Origin: Chelatococcus asaccharovorans | GTDB taxonomy: Bacteria; Pseudomonadota; Alphaproteobacteria; Rhizobiales; Beijerinckiaceae | Length of the DNA: 64,000 bases | Assembly (NCBI RefSeq): GCF_003201475.1 | Contig: NZ_QJJK01000006.1 | Coordinates: 248,001 to 312,000 of the forward strand | Reading direction: 5' to 3' | Part shown: positions 8,489 through 16,617 of the stretch, piece after piece | How the letters are laid out: each line of letters begins with the position of its first letter | Numbering within the stretch: the first letter of the stretch is position 1 | Made by a program: the position numbers and the translations under genes | The notes under the pieces: generated by a model | The model's database searches: none | The model's input: only the letters and a program-made list of their open reading frames with translations | Told to the model about the DNA's origin: nothing

Positions 8489-10070
8489 GGGTCGCACCCC
8501 GCTCAACCTTGCCGCTCTCGCCCGTATGTTCGCGGGCTCCCGCCATGGCAAGGCCGACCGCCTCGCGCGACAGGCGTGACGTTGGCTCGGCCGCCGTGAG
8601 TTCGCCGGCATGGATGACGGCGATGCGATCGGCGATCTCGAACAATTCATCGAGATCCTGGCTGATGACGACAACCGCGGAGCCCTTGGCGGCCAGGTCG
8701 ATCAGCGCCTGACGCAGGGTCGTCGCCGCGCCGGCGTCCACACCCCACGTCGGCTGGTTGACCACGAGCACGGCCGGATCGCGCAGGATCTCGCGGCCCA
8801 CAACGAATTTCTGCAGATTGCCACCCGAGAGCGTCTCAGCACGGGGATCCGCCCCCTCCTTGCGGACGTCGAAGGTCTTGACGATGCGCGCCGCCCAACG
8901 GCGCGCGAGCCCCGGGTGGATCAGCCCCCCGCTCACGAAGCCGCTGGTCCCGTGGAGGGACAGAAGCGTATTCTCGCCGAGACGATGTGATGGAACGGAA
9001 CCGTGACCGAGCCGCTCTTCCGGCACGAAAGCCCCGCCCCGCTCACGCCGCGCCGTGATGTCGCAATGCCCGACCGGCTCGCCGTCGAGAAGGATGGCGC
9101 GGTCCCCGCAGAGACGCTCGCCCGACAGCGCCGCAAAGAGTTCGCTCTGCCCATTGCCGGCCACCCCGGCAATGCCGACGATCTCGCCGCCGCGCACGGT
9201 GAGTGCGACATCCCTGAGATCGATGCCATGCGGCTCCTCGGAACGCAGCGACAGGCTTGTCACCACCAGGCGCTCGATCCCCATCGCATGCGCTGGCGCG
9301 GGCTTCACGTCGCCGATTTCGGCGCCGACCATCAGCCCTGCGAGATGCCGGGCGGAGACCGTGGACGGATCGAGCGTCGCCACCACGCGGCCGGCGCGCA
9401 GCACCGTGGCCCGGTGGCAGTGCCGCCGCACCTCTTCCAGGCGGTGGGAAATGTAGAGAATGGCACAGCCGCGGGCGGCCAGGCGCTGCAACGTGCCAAA
9501 AAGATCCTCGGCCTCCTGCGGCGTAAGCACCGAGGTCGGCTCGTCGAGGATCAGGAGGTCGGGATCCTGCAACAGGCAGCGCACGATCTCGATGCGCTGC
9601 CGCTCACCGGCGGACAGGGTCCAGACGGGCCGGTCGAGATCGAGCGCGAGGTCGAACGTGTCCGCGAGTTCGCGGATCCGGCGCGCGATGGTGTCGAGCG
9701 TGATATCCGCCGACAAGGCCACGGCCACATTCTCGATGACACTGAGATTGTCGAAGAGCGAGAAATGCTGGAACACCATGCCGATGCCGAGCGCGCGCGC
9801 CGCCATCGGCCCGTCGAGCGCAACGATGTCGCCCTTCCAGCGGATTTCGCCTTCGGTCGGTTCGATCAGCCCGTAGAGAATTTTGACGAGCGTTGATTTT
9901 CCCGCGCCGTTCTCGCCAAGCAGCGCATGGATCTCGCCCGGCCCGATGGCGAGATCAACGGCATCATTCGCCAGGAGATCGCCGAAACGCTTGGTGATGC
10001 GCTCCAGCGAGACGAGCGAGGACGCTGGAGATTGCGGCAGGCCGTCGGTGAGCGACGACGCGTCCTCCAT
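8478..10070 (-). CDS. ABC transporter ATP-binding protein, duplicated ATPase (BMP/nucleoside type)
   Basis: Two fused ABC ATPase domains in 530 residues. The N-terminal half is canonical: Walker A GENGAGKST (52-60), signature LSAGE (152-156) and Walker B LLILDEPTS (172-180). The C-terminal half keeps the signature LSGGN (414-418), but its P-loop is degenerate (GVAGNGQSE, 302-310) and Walker B reads VVNQPT, so only the first site should hydrolyse ATP normally. This asymmetry is typical of sugar and nucleoside importers. The ATG at 10070 shares one base with the TGA of the upstream oxidoreductase (TGATG), so the genes are coupled; a GTG lies one codon earlier. Confidence 0.93.
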   Translation of the reverse strand: MEDASSLTDGLPQSPASSLVSLERITKRFGDLLANDAVDLAIGPGEIHALLGENGAGKSTLVKILYGLIEPTEGEIRWKGDIVALDGPMAARALGIGMVFQHFSLFDNLSVIENVAVALSADITLDTIARRIRELADTFDLALDLDRPVWTLSAGERQRIEIVRCLLQDPDLLILDEPTSVLTPQEAEDLFGTLQRLAARGCAILYISHRLEEVRRHCHRATVLRAGRVVATLDPSTVSARHLAGLMVGAEIGDVKPAPAHAMGIERLVVTSLSLRSEEPHGIDLRDVALTVRGGEIVGIAGVAGNGQSELFAALSGERLCGDRAILLDGEPVGHCDITARRERGGAFVPEERLGHGSVPSHRLGENTLLSLHGTSGFVSGGLIHPGLARRWAARIVKTFDVRKEGADPRAETLSGGNLQKFVVGREILRDPAVLVVNQPTWGVDAGAATTLRQALIDLAAKGSAVVVISQDLDELFEIADRIAVIHAGELTAAEPTSRLSREAVGLAMAGAREHTGESGKVERGATHAH

Positions 10071-11038
10071 CACGGCAACAGCACTGTGGCGCCGGTCGTC
10101 GCCCGGCTCTCGAGCGCCCGGTGGGCGGCCTCCGCATCGGCGAGCGCATAACGCTTCTCAATCTTCACCTTGACCGCTCCGCTCTGCACCACATGGAACA
10201 GATCCGCCGCCATGTCGACGAGGTCGGCGCGCTCGGCGATATAGGTATTGAGCGTGGGGCGTGTCGCGAAGAGCGAGCCCTTTTGCGCAAGGATATTGAT
10301 GTTGAAGGCGTCGATCTGTCCCGAGGACGAGCCGAAGCTCACGAACATGCCGAGCGGCGCGAGACAATCGAGCGACGCCGGGAAGGTCGCCTTGCCGACG
10401 CCGTCATAGACCACCGCGCATCCCCTGCCGTGCGTGATCTCCTTGACGCGCTTGGCGAAATCCTCATCGCGGTAGAGGATGACGTGATCGCAGCCATGGG
10501 CCTTTGCAATCTCGGCCTTCTCCGGCGACCCGACCGTACCGATGACGGTGGCGCCGAGATGCTTGGCCCATTGCGTGGCGATGAGGCCGACGCCCCCCGC
10601 CGCCGCATGAAACAGAATGGTCTGCCCCTCCTCCACCCTGAACGTGCGCCGCAACAGATATTGCGCCGTCAGCCCCTTCAGCATGATGGCAGCGGCCGTC
10701 TCGAAATCGATCGACCCCGGCAGCTTCACCAGATGCGCGGCGGGAACCAGGCGCTCTTCCGCATAAGCGCCGATCGCAGACGCATAGGCGACACGATCGC
10801 CCGGCAGGACATCGTCGACGCCCTCGCCCACGGACACGACCTCCCCGGCCCCCTCGGAACCGGGAATGAAAGGCGTGGGCAGCGGATACAATCCTGTGCG
10901 ATGGTAGACGTCGATGAAATTGAGGCCGATGGCGAACTGGCGGATGCGCACCTCTCCCGGGCCGGGTTGGCCGACCTCGACATCCTCAAAGCGCAGGGTC
11001 TCGGGCCCGCCCGGGGCGTGAACACGTATGGCCTTCAT
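10070..11038 (-). CDS. Zinc-independent quinone oxidoreductase (MDR family)
   Basis: NADPH:quinone reductase-like member of the medium-chain dehydrogenase family (322 residues), cytoplasmic. It has the GroES-like N-terminal fold (GPGEVRIRQFAIGLNFIDVY) and the nucleotide-binding loop HAAAGGVG (144-151), and lacks the cysteine cluster of zinc alcohol dehydrogenases. The ATG at 11038 has AAGGAG seven bases upstream; a TTG two codons earlier was rejected. It is the first gene of the BMP-transporter operon and is coupled to the ATPase by a one-base overlap. Whether it modifies the imported solute or is merely co-transcribed is not visible from sequence. Confidence 0.92.
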   Translation of the reverse strand: MKAIRVHAPGGPETLRFEDVEVGQPGPGEVRIRQFAIGLNFIDVYHRTGLYPLPTPFIPGSEGAGEVVSVGEGVDDVLPGDRVAYASAIGAYAEERLVPAAHLVKLPGSIDFETAAAIMLKGLTAQYLLRRTFRVEEGQTILFHAAAGGVGLIATQWAKHLGATVIGTVGSPEKAEIAKAHGCDHVILYRDEDFAKRVKEITHGRGCAVVYDGVGKATFPASLDCLAPLGMFVSFGSSSGQIDAFNINILAQKGSLFATRPTLNTYIAERADLVDMAADLFHVVQSGAVKVKIEKRYALADAEAAHRALESRATTGATVLLP

Positions 11039-11108
11039 GATCAACTCCTTATGGCGCGCGCATGTTAGCTATGCAAGGGGCGCCGGAGCAACGACTTCGC
11101 AATTGGGA

Positions 11109-11114
11109 TATAAT
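11109..11114 (+). promoter_or_regulatory. TATAAT -10-like hexamer upstream of the SulP gene
   Basis: A perfect TATAAT lies 36 bp before the SulP start, between the divergent oxidoreductase and transporter genes. No convincing -35 hexamer was found at 16-18 bp, so this is a weak promoter call. Confidence 0.3.
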
Positions 11115-11149
11115 ACAAACCCGCCCTGTAATTTACCCCTTGAAGCGCC

Positions 11150-12877
11150 ATGACCTTGCCCTCTTCCCCCGCGGCTCCGCAATCCAGCCTCTTCACGCCC
11201 AAGCTCGTTACTGTCTTGCGCGAAGGCTATACGCTCGCGCGTTTTCGTGCGGATGCGGTGGCCGGGCTCACGGTTGCGGTCGTGGCCCTGCCCTTGTCCA
11301 TGGCCATCGCCATCGCCAGCGGCACATCGCCGGATCGCGGCCTGGTGACGGCCATCATCGGCGGCTTCATCATTTCAGCCTTGGGGGGCAGCCGGTTCCA
11401 GATCGGCGGACCGGCCGGTGCCTTCATCGTGCTCGTGGCCGCGACCATCGTCCGCCACGGCTACGACGGCTTCCTGCTCGCCACCATCATGGCCGGCCTC
11501 GTTCTCATCCTTGTCGGCGCCCTGCGGCTCGGCACCTATATCAAGTTCATTCCGCATCCGGTGACCGTGGGCTTCACCAGCGGCATCGCCATCATCATTT
11601 TCGCAAGTCAGATCCGCGACCTCCTGGGCCTGACGCTCGCCGGCCCGGAGCCGGCCGCGCTCATCCCCAAGCTCGAGGCCCTGGGCCAGAGCATCAACAC
11701 GATCAACCCGGCCGCCGCGATACTGTCCGTCAGTGCGATCGCCCTGATCGTCGGCCTGCGCCGCATCCGCCCGAACTGGCCCGGCTTCCTGATCGCCGTG
11801 GTTCTGGCCGCCGCCGCCACGACGCTGCTCGGCCTTCCCATCGAGACCATCGGCACGCGCTTCGGCGCCATTCCGGACGGCCTGCCGGCACCGCGCCTGC
11901 CCGACATCTCCCTTGATACCGTCATCGCCGTGATGCCGGATGCCCTCGCCATGGCGCTGCTCGGCGGCATCGAGTCGCTGCTGTCGGCCGTCGTCGCCGA
12001 CACGATGACCGGACGCCGGCATCGCTCCAACTGCGAATTGGTGGCGCAGGGCATCGCCAACGTCGCCGCCGCGCTGTTCGGAGGGCTCGTCGCCACCGGC
12101 ACCATCGCGCGCACGGCCACCAACATCCGCGCCGGCGCGACGAGCCCCGTATCCGGAATACTGCATTCGGTCTTCCTGTTTCTGTTTCTCCTCTTCGCCG
12201 CCTCGCTAATCGCCTATGTGCCGTTGGCGGTGCTCGCCGCCGTGCTCGCGGTCGTCTGCTGGAACATGGCTGAACGCCATGTCTTCGTGCAGATCCTCAG
12301 GCAATCGCGTGGGGAAGCGCTGGTGCTGCTGGCGACCTTCCTGGTCACGATCCTTCATGATCTCGCCATGGGCATCGCCGTCGGCGTCGTCATGGGCAGC
12401 TTCCTGTTCATGCACAGGATGGCCGATCTCGTCTCCGTATCGACCGGCGGCGCCAGTATCGCCGCCGGCAGCGCCGACGTCCCCGACAGCGAGGTGGAAG
12501 CCCCCACCTATAGCGCCTCGGAAAACGGCGACATCCTGGTCTACCAGATCTCCGGCCCCCTCTTTTTCGGCGCGGCCTCGACCATCGGTGCGGTGCTCGA
12601 GCGGATCGGTGTCTTTCCGAAGGCGGTGGTGCTCGACCTGTCGCGGGTCCCCCTCGCCGATTCCACCGCGGCGCTGTCGCTGAAACTCGCCGTCGATACG
12701 ATCAGGAGTAACGGCGCCGCCGTCGTGGTCTGTGGGGCAAGGCCCGAGGTTCGCCATATCCTGAAACAGGAAGGGGTGAAGCCGCCGATCGTCTCCTATG
12801 CCTCCGACGTCGACCGCGCCCGTACCCTCGCGAGACGCAAGATCGGCGTGCCGGTGGCGCCGGAGCCCGTCTCCTGA
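11150..12877 (+). CDS. SulP-family anion transporter with STAS domain
   Basis: Inner-membrane anion transporter (575 residues) of the SLC26/SulP family; members carry sulfate, bicarbonate or dicarboxylates, and the substrate here is not determinable. Residues about 30-430 form a membrane domain starting with FRADAVAGLTVAVVALPLS, the family signature. Residues about 455-560 form a C-terminal STAS domain (ILVYQISGPLFFGA, VVLDLSRVPLADSTA); the aspartate-serine-threonine segment is conserved. No sulfate-assimilation or carbonic anhydrase gene is adjacent. It is divergent from the BMP operon across about 110 bp. Confidence 0.93.
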   Translation: MTLPSSPAAPQSSLFTPKLVTVLREGYTLARFRADAVAGLTVAVVALPLSMAIAIASGTSPDRGLVTAIIGGFIISALGGSRFQIGGPAGAFIVLVAATIVRHGYDGFLLATIMAGLVLILVGALRLGTYIKFIPHPVTVGFTSGIAIIIFASQIRDLLGLTLAGPEPAALIPKLEALGQSINTINPAAAILSVSAIALIVGLRRIRPNWPGFLIAVVLAAAATTLLGLPIETIGTRFGAIPDGLPAPRLPDISLDTVIAVMPDALAMALLGGIESLLSAVVADTMTGRRHRSNCELVAQGIANVAAALFGGLVATGTIARTATNIRAGATSPVSGILHSVFLFLFLLFAASLIAYVPLAVLAAVLAVVCWNMAERHVFVQILRQSRGEALVLLATFLVTILHDLAMGIAVGVVMGSFLFMHRMADLVSVSTGGASIAAGSADVPDSEVEAPTYSASENGDILVYQISGPLFFGAASTIGAVLERIGVFPKAVVLDLSRVPLADSTAALSLKLAVDTIRSNGAAVVVCGARPEVRHILKQEGVKPPIVSYASDVDRARTLARRKIGVPVAPEPVS

Positions 12878-13333
12878 TCACGCAAGGCCTGCAGCGCGTG
12901 ACTGTCCCCGCACCCGGATCAGACATCCCCGCAAACATGGCCGATGCTCCATGACTGCGAGGATATCGGACTGCGGGGATATCACGATCATTTCTGAGGC
13001 AATTCAGAAACGATGTCATCGTTATCCAGTTTTCCAGAACGCAAAAGAACAAACCCCGATAAAGCCTCCTCTCATCTCCGATGGCAAAGAGATGCCGAGA
13101 GAGACGACATGAATGGATGGGCGGGTCGGATCTTTTCCGCCGATCTGCGAGGCCGTAGAGGCATTGTCCAGACACGTGATCGTCTTCAAGACGGCGAACA
13201 ATTTTCCGGAATCGCGCTTCGGCAGTATGATGCATTGCGATAAAGTTCGAACTGGCGCTGCGCCGGGGAGAGCGCTACCACCACAGCGCCCGATGAGACT
13301 CAAGGTTTACGCGGCGTGGTTGGATTGACCGAG
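12878..13333. other. Intergenic region, no gene seen
   Basis: This 456-bp spacer has mixed base composition and several short open frames, none with a ribosome site or recognisable product. A short palindrome-like CTGCGAGGATATCGGACTGC is visible near 12954. I see no RNA gene or clear promoter. Confidence 0.5.
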
Positions 13334-14674
13334 ATGAACGCAGACATCGCCGAGACCAAAGACCAAGTCGCCCCCAAAGAGATGGTCGCCCCCAAAGAGA
13401 TGGCCGCCCCCAAAGAGAGGGCCGAGACGCGGGCCACACGATCATTCGATATAGTCGTCGTTGGCGCCGGACCCATTGGCCTCGCGGCGGGAATGGCCTT
13501 TGCCCATGCGGGATTATCGGTCGCCGCCATCGGCCCGACGCAGCCACCGGCCGCCCCGGGCCGCACAACCGCGCTCCTCGACGGATCGGTGCGCTTTCTC
13601 GAGGCGATCGGCGCCTGGGATGAAGACGCGCTTGGGCAGGCGCCGCTGGCTGAGCTTGCCATCATCGACGATACGGGAAGCCTGTTCCGGATACCGCCGG
13701 TCATCTTCCACGCAGGCGAGCTTGAGCTGCCGGCCTTCGGCTATAATGTGGAGAACACCGATCTCGTCGCAGTCCTCGCCGACAGAGCCTCTCGCACCCC
13801 GGGGCTGACGCTTCTCCCGCAGTTCGCGGTGGATCTCCATGTCGGCGACGACGTCGCCCGCGTCACCCTCGACGACGGATCCTCGGTCGAGGCCAAGCTC
13901 GTCGTGGCGGCGGACGGTCGCCTGTCCCGGATGCGGGATGCGGCTGGCATAGCCTGCCATGAGCGTTCCTATCCGCAGATTGCGATCACCGCGATCCTGA
14001 GCCATGACCGATCCCATCGCGACCGGTCCACCGAATTCCATACCCGTCAGGGGCCGTTCACCCTCGTGCCGTTGCCCGGCCGCCGTTCCAGCCTCGTCTG
14101 GGTTTGTGCGGAAAAGGAGGCAGAGGCGCTCCAGGCGCTCGACGCGGCCGCCTTCGGCCGCGCCGTCGAACGGCAGGCCCAATCGATGCTCGGCGCCATG
14201 CGGCTGGAGGGGCAGCGCGGAGCCTTCCCGCTCGCGATGCTGACGGCCGATCGCCTTGTATCGCCCCGGCTGGCGCTGGTGGGGGAGACAGCCCATGTTC
14301 TGCCTCCCATAGGGGCACAGGGCCTGAACCTCGGACTGCGCGATGTCGCCGCGCTCCGCGATGCCGTTGTCGAGGCGCACAAGCAAGGCGCCGATTTCGG
14401 CGCGGCGGCCGTACTTGCCCGCTATGCCCGCGACCGCAAGACGGATATCGCGCTGCGGGTCGGGGCGATCGATCTCATGAACAGGTCGCTCATGACCGAC
14501 CTCCTGCCTGTCGACGGCCTGCGCGGTGCCGCTCTGCTCGCGCTCGCCAGCGTCACGCCGATCCGACGGCTCGCCATGCGCGAGGGGCTGCGGCCCTCGC
14601 TTTTTCCCCCGCGGCTCGCGCATGGGGTCGCGAAATCCAGGTGGGATAAAACTGCCTTGGAAAACGGTTTGTAA
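13334..14674 (+). CDS. FAD-dependent monooxygenase, UbiH/VisC type
   Basis: Flavoprotein hydroxylase (446 residues) of the ubiquinone-biosynthesis hydroxylase family; related enzymes hydroxylate the aromatic ring of ubiquinone precursors at the membrane. Visible are the N-terminal FAD motif VVVGAGPIG (41-49), the ADGRLSRMR segment (DG motif), and the second FAD motif GETAHVLPPIGAQGLNLGL near residue 315. Before the Rossmann fold lies an unusual 35-residue extension containing VAPKEM, VAPKEM, AAPKER, encoded by an 18-bp tandem repeat. ATG at 13334 was preferred to a GTG 18 bp upstream. No other ubi gene is nearby, so the exact ring position is unknown. Confidence 0.88.
   Translation: MNADIAETKDQVAPKEMVAPKEMAAPKERAETRATRSFDIVVVGAGPIGLAAGMAFAHAGLSVAAIGPTQPPAAPGRTTALLDGSVRFLEAIGAWDEDALGQAPLAELAIIDDTGSLFRIPPVIFHAGELELPAFGYNVENTDLVAVLADRASRTPGLTLLPQFAVDLHVGDDVARVTLDDGSSVEAKLVVAADGRLSRMRDAAGIACHERSYPQIAITAILSHDRSHRDRSTEFHTRQGPFTLVPLPGRRSSLVWVCAEKEAEALQALDAAAFGRAVERQAQSMLGAMRLEGQRGAFPLAMLTADRLVSPRLALVGETAHVLPPIGAQGLNLGLRDVAALRDAVVEAHKQGADFGAAAVLARYARDRKTDIALRVGAIDLMNRSLMTDLLPVDGLRGAALLALASVTPIRRLAMREGLRPSLFPPRLAHGVAKSRWDKTALENGL
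13367..13420 (+). repeat. In-frame 18-bp tandem repeat (three units) in the monooxygenase gene
   Basis: Three 18-bp units of the form GTCGCCCCCAAAGAGATG encode the six-residue repeat (V/A)APKE(M/R) at residues 12-29. The first two units are identical at the protein level. The period is a multiple of three, so gain or loss of a unit would keep the frame. Confidence 0.9.
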
Positions 14675-14899
14675 GGCTGAACGCACATCACATCATCGGT
14701 ATCCATTGACACCGCTGATTGAAAGGAGCCCGCATCTCGCCCAAAAAGTCACAATCATGGCTATGGATCAGGCGAACCAGACCCGTGATCGTGTCTCAAT
14801 TGGAGCCCTGAAGCCTTAGTCCCTGGGAAAGCGTGCCGCGAACCTCCGGAACGCGTCCGTTTCCAAACGAGGCCACAGAATTTCGGAACGACCAGCCTG

Positions 14900-15229
14900 A
14901 TGAAACACCATATCGCCAAATTCTCGATCGGCCAGGTCGTCAAGCATCGCATCTATCCGTTTCGCGGTGTCATCTTCGACGTCGACCCCACGTTCAACAA
15001 CACCGAGGAATGGTGGCAGGCCATTCCGGAAGATCGCCGGCCGTCGAAGGACCAACCGTTCTACCACCTCTATGCCGAGAATGCTGATTCGGAATATGTG
15101 GCCTATGTGTCCGAGCAGAATCTGGTGCTCGACACCTCGGGCGACCCGGTCCGCCACCCGCAGGTCGACGCGACCTTTGAACGCGACAATACGGGCCTCT
15201 ACCATATGCGCCGCAGCCATCGGAACTAA
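14900..15229 (+). CDS. hspQ: Heat shock protein HspQ
   Basis: Small cytoplasmic protein (109 residues) of the HspQ/YccV family, known in E. coli as a heat-inducible factor that binds hemimethylated DNA and acts as a Lon adaptor. The family signature is clear: FSIGQVVKHRIYPFRGVIFD at the start, then YHLYAENADSEYVAYVSEQN and a C-terminal HPQVDATFE. Typical full length. It follows the monooxygenase on the same strand with a 225-bp spacer, so it probably has its own promoter; no heat-shock promoter could be recognised with confidence. Confidence 0.95.
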   Translation: MKHHIAKFSIGQVVKHRIYPFRGVIFDVDPTFNNTEEWWQAIPEDRRPSKDQPFYHLYAENADSEYVAYVSEQNLVLDTSGDPVRHPQVDATFERDNTGLYHMRRSHRN

Positions 15230-15351
15230 CGCGCTCTCGCGCCACGCCCATCCCGTCTCGCGTGGGGAATATCCGACACATCAATACGCTTCGGGAAACC
15301 ACGTGCCGGGCGGCGCGAGCGTTCGTCCTGCACGGGATGCGTCCGCCTTGC

Positions 15352-15388
15352 AAAGGAAAATGGCCGCCGCATCGCTGCGACGGCCATT
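15352..15388 (-). terminator. Rho-independent terminator of ialB
   Basis: Read on the minus strand, a 13-bp stem (AATGGCCGTCGCA) closes a GCGA tetraloop, with one G-T wobble, and is followed by TTCCTTTG. It lies 48 bp after the ialB stop. The T-tract is interrupted, so efficiency may be modest. Confidence 0.7.
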
Positions 15389-15436
15389 ATTAAAGGCGGC
15401 GACCGGCGACAAGCCGCCGGTCTCTCGATGGCCCGG

Positions 15437-16237
15437 TCAGCGCGCCGGGGCGGCAGGCGCAGCCGGTGTGGCCGGCGCAGGCGCGGCACCCGGAGCCGGA
15501 ACGGCACCGGTGGCAGCCCCCTGCTGCTGCATGTTCTTGCGCATCTCCTCGGAGCGCTTCTGCAGCTCTTCCTGCAGCTTGCGCTGCTGCTCCTCAAGGA
15601 TCTTCGGGTCGATCGGCGCGCCGTCGAAGGCCTTCGTGAAGCCGGCGAGCGGCACCTGGAAGGTGACTTCGTTGCCGACCTGGTTCTGGACGCTGACGTT
15701 AAGCGCATTGCCCTTCTTCAGCGAGTTGATCACATCGTCCTTCACCTGGGCTTCGGCGAAACAACCGTTCGGGAAGCAAATGGCATAGGCGCCCGGTGTC
15801 GGCTGTCCCTGGTCGACCGTAAAACGGATGCCAGGACGCAGCAAGAGGCCGAGCGGCATCAGGAAGCGCACGATGCGGGTCTGGTCGCCCTTCACATCAT
15901 AGACCGCGAGCGCCAGAACCGGCTGGCCCTGATCCGACACGAAGTCGCGGGTCGTGTAGCAGATTTCCTTGTTGTTGCCGGGATCCTTGCCGCAGACCTT
16001 CGTCCAGTCGGTCTGCGAGGGCTCCGGCTTCACCTGCACCAGCGTCGGCCCGCCTTGCTGCGCTTGCGGGGCCTGCGCAGGCTGCTGTTGCTGCTGCTGT
16101 TGCTGGGCCTGTGGCCGCTGCTGCTGCCGGGCCTGAGCAAAAGCCGCGACGGGGGCGAGCGCAGTGATGCCGGCCAGCAGTGTCGCTGTGACGCTGACCG
16201 ACAACCGGACCGGCGTCGATTTTCTCACGCGGGGCAT
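15437..16237 (-). CDS. Invasion-associated locus B (IalB) family protein
   Basis: Exported protein of 266 residues. The ATG at 16237 (AGAGGA eight bases upstream) gives a signal peptide of about 35 residues ending AAFAQA, followed by a glutamine-rich run. The IalB domain (about 62-200) contains the paired cysteines in WTKVCG, EICYTT and ICFPNGCFA, probably disulfide-bonded in the periplasm. A coiled-coil stretch with KILEEQQRKLQEELQKRSEE and a Pro-Ala-rich tail end the protein. IalB was named for Bartonella erythrocyte invasion, but the family is widespread in free-living Rhizobiales, so virulence should not be inferred. Monocistronic, with its own terminator. Confidence 0.92.
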   Translation of the reverse strand: MPRVRKSTPVRLSVSVTATLLAGITALAPVAAFAQARQQQRPQAQQQQQQQQPAQAPQAQQGGPTLVQVKPEPSQTDWTKVCGKDPGNNKEICYTTRDFVSDQGQPVLALAVYDVKGDQTRIVRFLMPLGLLLRPGIRFTVDQGQPTPGAYAICFPNGCFAEAQVKDDVINSLKKGNALNVSVQNQVGNEVTFQVPLAGFTKAFDGAPIDPKILEEQQRKLQEELQKRSEEMRKNMQQQGAATGAVPAPGAAPAPATPAAPAAPAR

Positions 16238-16617
16238 CAAATAATCCTCTTTAGCGTTGACCAAACTCGATACGCAAACAGCGGCTCTCGCGCATATCCC
16301 ATCGATCCGGCTCCGATCCGGTCCGATGAAGCAGTCTGCTGCTTCGGCGTCGAATGCGGCTATTGAATGACTGTCCCGCTGTCTCTTTAGCGGGTCCGCG
16401 AGGATGTTTCCAGAGCGCGGAGGCCTCACGTCGCACTGAAAATGCGCATCCCGTACAAAGCAAGGACACCATTCCCCAACAAGTCGGTCGCCGATTGCCG
16501 CGCTTTGCGCGAACGGCATCGGCTAATGTGGCGCGGGGCGGGTATACCCGATGAATCCGCATACATTAGTATAAGGCCGAATCGGATCACACGAGCCTGC
16601 GAGTAACCAGTTCGATC
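16238..16617. other. Divergent intergenic region, ialB / solute-binding protein
   Basis: No gene seen in 380 bp. A perfect 12-bp palindrome CGGGTATACCCG lies at 16539-16550, 68 bp before the plus-strand gene, and could be an operator. A second small inverted repeat, CCCGCT ... AGCGGG, is at 16375-16394. Confidence 0.4.

Noticed and set aside
13230-13262. GTTCGAA near 13247 as a possible tRNA T-loop
   Set aside because: No matching acceptor, D or anticodon stems around it.
14758-14820. Twenty-codon frame before hspQ
   Set aside because: Its nearest purine-rich ribosome-like site is about 30 bases upstream, and nothing else supports translation.
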